Assembly (NCBI GenBank): GCA_003524435.1
Contig: DQHP01000108.1
Coordinates: forward strand, 1 to 7,345
DNA: 7,345 nucleotides
Reading direction: 5' to 3'
Origin: Microbacterium sp.
Lineage (GTDB): Bacteria; Actinomycetota; Actinomycetes; Actinomycetales; Microbacteriaceae
In this document: positions 5,994 through 7,345 of the stretch, piece by piece
How the letters are laid out: each line of letters begins with the position of its first letter
How positions within the stretch are numbered: the first letter of the stretch is position 1
Position numbers and translations under genes: made by a program
The notes under the pieces: generated by a model
Database searches by the model: none
The model's input: only the letters and a program-made list of their open reading frames with translations
Told to the model about the DNA's origin: nothing

Positions 5994-7345
5994 CTAGCCC
6001 CAGAGCAGGGCGCGCCGCAGGCGGTCGGCTTCGTCTTTCGCATCAGGGATGACCTGCGCAAGCCCTGTGCCAGACAACCACGCCCCCACCACGGCAAGAC
6101 CTGTGAGCTTCTGCACGGCAGCGCGAGTTGCGCGACGACTTTCATTCGCTCCGATGAGGGATGCGGGCTGCGCCTGGGTAAAGCGCGCACGGTGCGCGGC
6201 GAGAAGTGTCGATTCTGGCAGCGAAACTCCGAGCATTGCGGATGCCTCGGCAAGAGCAAGTCGCGCCCCAGCGGTGTCATCTAGCTGAGCTGTGGCGGCA
6301 GGCTCTCCCTGGGTGCCGAAAGAAACGCGGACGACGTGCCGCGGCCCCGCGGCGTCACGCAGCCACTCCCATTTTGCAGTCGCATGGGTGAGAGCCTTCG
6401 CTGTGTAGCTACCAGGCACGGTGAGTACCCCGGTGCCGCGTGGCGCAGCATCCAGGGCGGGCGCGTCCAGCAGCAGGCTCACGACTTCGATTTCGGGTGC
6501 GACGATCTCAGCTGCGGGAGCGGCGAGGTGATCGGCAAGTAGAGCACGCGCAGAAGGCTCTGCAGTTGCGACGATGACTGCTTCGACGCTGAGAACTTCT
6601 GTGGTCTCTTCGGCTTCTTCGCTCTCCTCGCCGAGCACCGGGTACGACACCGTCCAGCCGGTCTCAGTGCGCTCCAGCCTCTGCACGTCGGCACCTGTAT
6701 GGATGACTGCGCCCAACTGCACAAGGTCGGCCTCGAGAGCGTCGATCAGCGCGCCCATGCCTCCGGCGAGTGCTTCCACGGCTGAGCCGGGGGCCTTCTT
6801 CGCCTGGCCTGCACGATCAATGAGCAGCTGCGCCACAGCACCAGATAGCGATCCAGCACGGGTAAGGGCGGCATTCAGTCCGGGGACTGCGACCTCCGTG
6901 TCGACGTCCTCTGGCTGGGCGGAGTAGACGCCGGCCGTCACCGGCGCGACGAGGCGGTCACGCACTTTGTCGCCCATGCGCTTCGCGACGAGCTTTCCGA
7001 GGCTGTGTTCTTTGCCGATCGTCAGCGGCGGACGCAGACGATCAACGTACGCTCGCCAGGCACCGGGCCAGCCGATGATGCGCCGTACGTCTTCGGCAAA
7101 CGGGTTCGAGGGGATGCCGAGGATGCCGCCCTTGGGCAGCGGCGCCGCAGGCACACCTGGTGCGCCCACAAGCCACGCTCCGTTCGGATTCGGCGTCACG
7201 ATCCGATCGGTGAGGTCGAGTTCGGCAAGCAGTTCACGCACGTGCCCGCCACGGGTCGCATAGCTTTCAGCGCCGGCATCCACCACAACGTCATCAAGCT
7301 GTGCGCGGCGAATCGCGCCGCCCAGCGCATCCGACGCCTCCAGCA
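5994..7345 (-). CDS. hemY: Coproporphyrinogen III oxidase / protoporphyrinogen oxidase, HemY type (CgoX), N-terminus cut by window edge
   Basis: FAD-dependent oxidase of the amine-oxidase-like superfamily. Next to HemQ it most likely oxidises coproporphyrinogen III to coproporphyrin III. The frame is open at the right edge; 449 codons are visible. The first visible residues, LEASDALGGAIRR, are the end of the Rossmann FAD motif, so the GxGxxG and true start lie outside the window. The GTG at 7286 is internal, because homology continues upstream of it. Further landmarks are the DAGAESYATRG segment, PVTAGVYSAQPEDVD (about 133-147 of the visible part), LAGGMGALIDAL (about 192-203), and the C-terminal FAD-binding LAVVGAWLSGTGLAQVI, ending at TAG. 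A Glu/Thr-rich stretch (about visible residues 238-250) sits in the substrate or FAD domain. About 20-40 residues are probably missing. hemE is a likely upstream neighbour, by inference only. Confidence 0.93.
   Translation of the reverse strand, partial: LEASDALGGAIRRAQLDDVVVDAGAESYATRGGHVRELLAELDLTDRIVTPNPNGAWLVGAPGVPAAPLPKGGILGIPSNPFAEDVRRIIGWPGAWRAYVDRLRPPLTIGKEHSLGKLVAKRMGDKVRDRLVAPVTAGVYSAQPEDVDTEVAVPGLNAALTRAGSLSGAVAQLLIDRAGQAKKAPGSAVEALAGGMGALIDALEADLVQLGAVIHTGADVQRLERTETGWTVSYPVLGEESEEAEETTEVLSVEAVIVATAEPSARALLADHLAAPAAEIVAPEIEVVSLLLDAPALDAAPRGTGVLTVPGSYTAKALTHATAKWEWLRDAAGPRHVVRVSFGTQGEPAATAQLDDTAGARLALAEASAMLGVSLPESTLLAAHRARFTQAQPASLIGANESRRATRAAVQKLTGLAVVGAWLSGTGLAQVIPDAKDEADRLRRALLWG

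Noticed and set aside
5977..5998. Consensus TTGACA on the plus strand, a possible -35 box
   Set aside because: No -10-like hexamer is found 16-18 bases downstream, and it points into hemY antisense with no plus-strand gene following. The hexamer is partly explained by the small inverted repeat at the hemY stop.
7284..7286. GTG at 7286 as the hemY start
   Set aside because: The frame stays open to the window edge and the residues upstream (LEASDALGG-like) are the expected FAD-domain sequence, so the gene simply runs off the window.

Overview
This window is a high-GC actinobacterial heme-biosynthesis locus. Every gene I can support lies on the minus strand, so transcription runs from the right edge to the left. 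The GC-rich third positions, the HemB that resembles the mycobacterial type, and an actinobacterial-type HemQ/ChdC point to Actinomycetota. A Microbacterium-like member of Microbacteriaceae is my best guess, but that is inference.

Layout in transcription order (right to left): hemY/cgoX (5' end beyond the right edge) to 5994; a 122-bp intergenic stretch; a three-gene set of small membrane proteins (YtxH-like 5871-5443, phage-holin-like two-TM protein 5441-5034, DUF3618-like 5047-4772); a 111-bp intergenic stretch with inverted repeats; then hemQ/chdC (4660-3983), hemC (3980-2976), hemD (2979-2179), hemB (2182-1199), a 60-bp gap, and hemL (1138 to beyond the left edge). hemQ-hemC-hemD-hemB are packed with a 2-nt gap or 4-nt stop/start overlaps, as expected of a translationally coupled operon. 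hemL restarts with a strong AGGAGG site.

Pathway logic: HemL makes 5-aminolevulinate from glutamate-1-semialdehyde (C5 route). HemB condenses it to porphobilinogen, HemC polymerises that to hydroxymethylbilane, and HemD closes the ring to uroporphyrinogen III. HemE (not in the window) would make coproporphyrinogen III. HemY/CgoX oxidises this to coproporphyrin III, a ferrochelatase (not in the window) inserts iron, and HemQ/ChdC decarboxylates coproheme to heme b. HemQ beside a HemY-type oxidase indicates the coproporphyrin-dependent branch used by Gram-positive bacteria. HemA, HemE and the ferrochelatase are not seen and may lie outside the window.

The core is ordinary housekeeping metabolism, and I see no mobile element, CRISPR array, tRNA, rRNA or obvious new defence or biosynthetic system. 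The most notable points are the small-membrane-protein trio inside the heme locus, a hairpin that would cover the only SD-like sequence of hemQ, a 25-codon upstream frame overlapping the YtxH-like start, and a Pro-to-Leu change in a normally conserved HemB motif.
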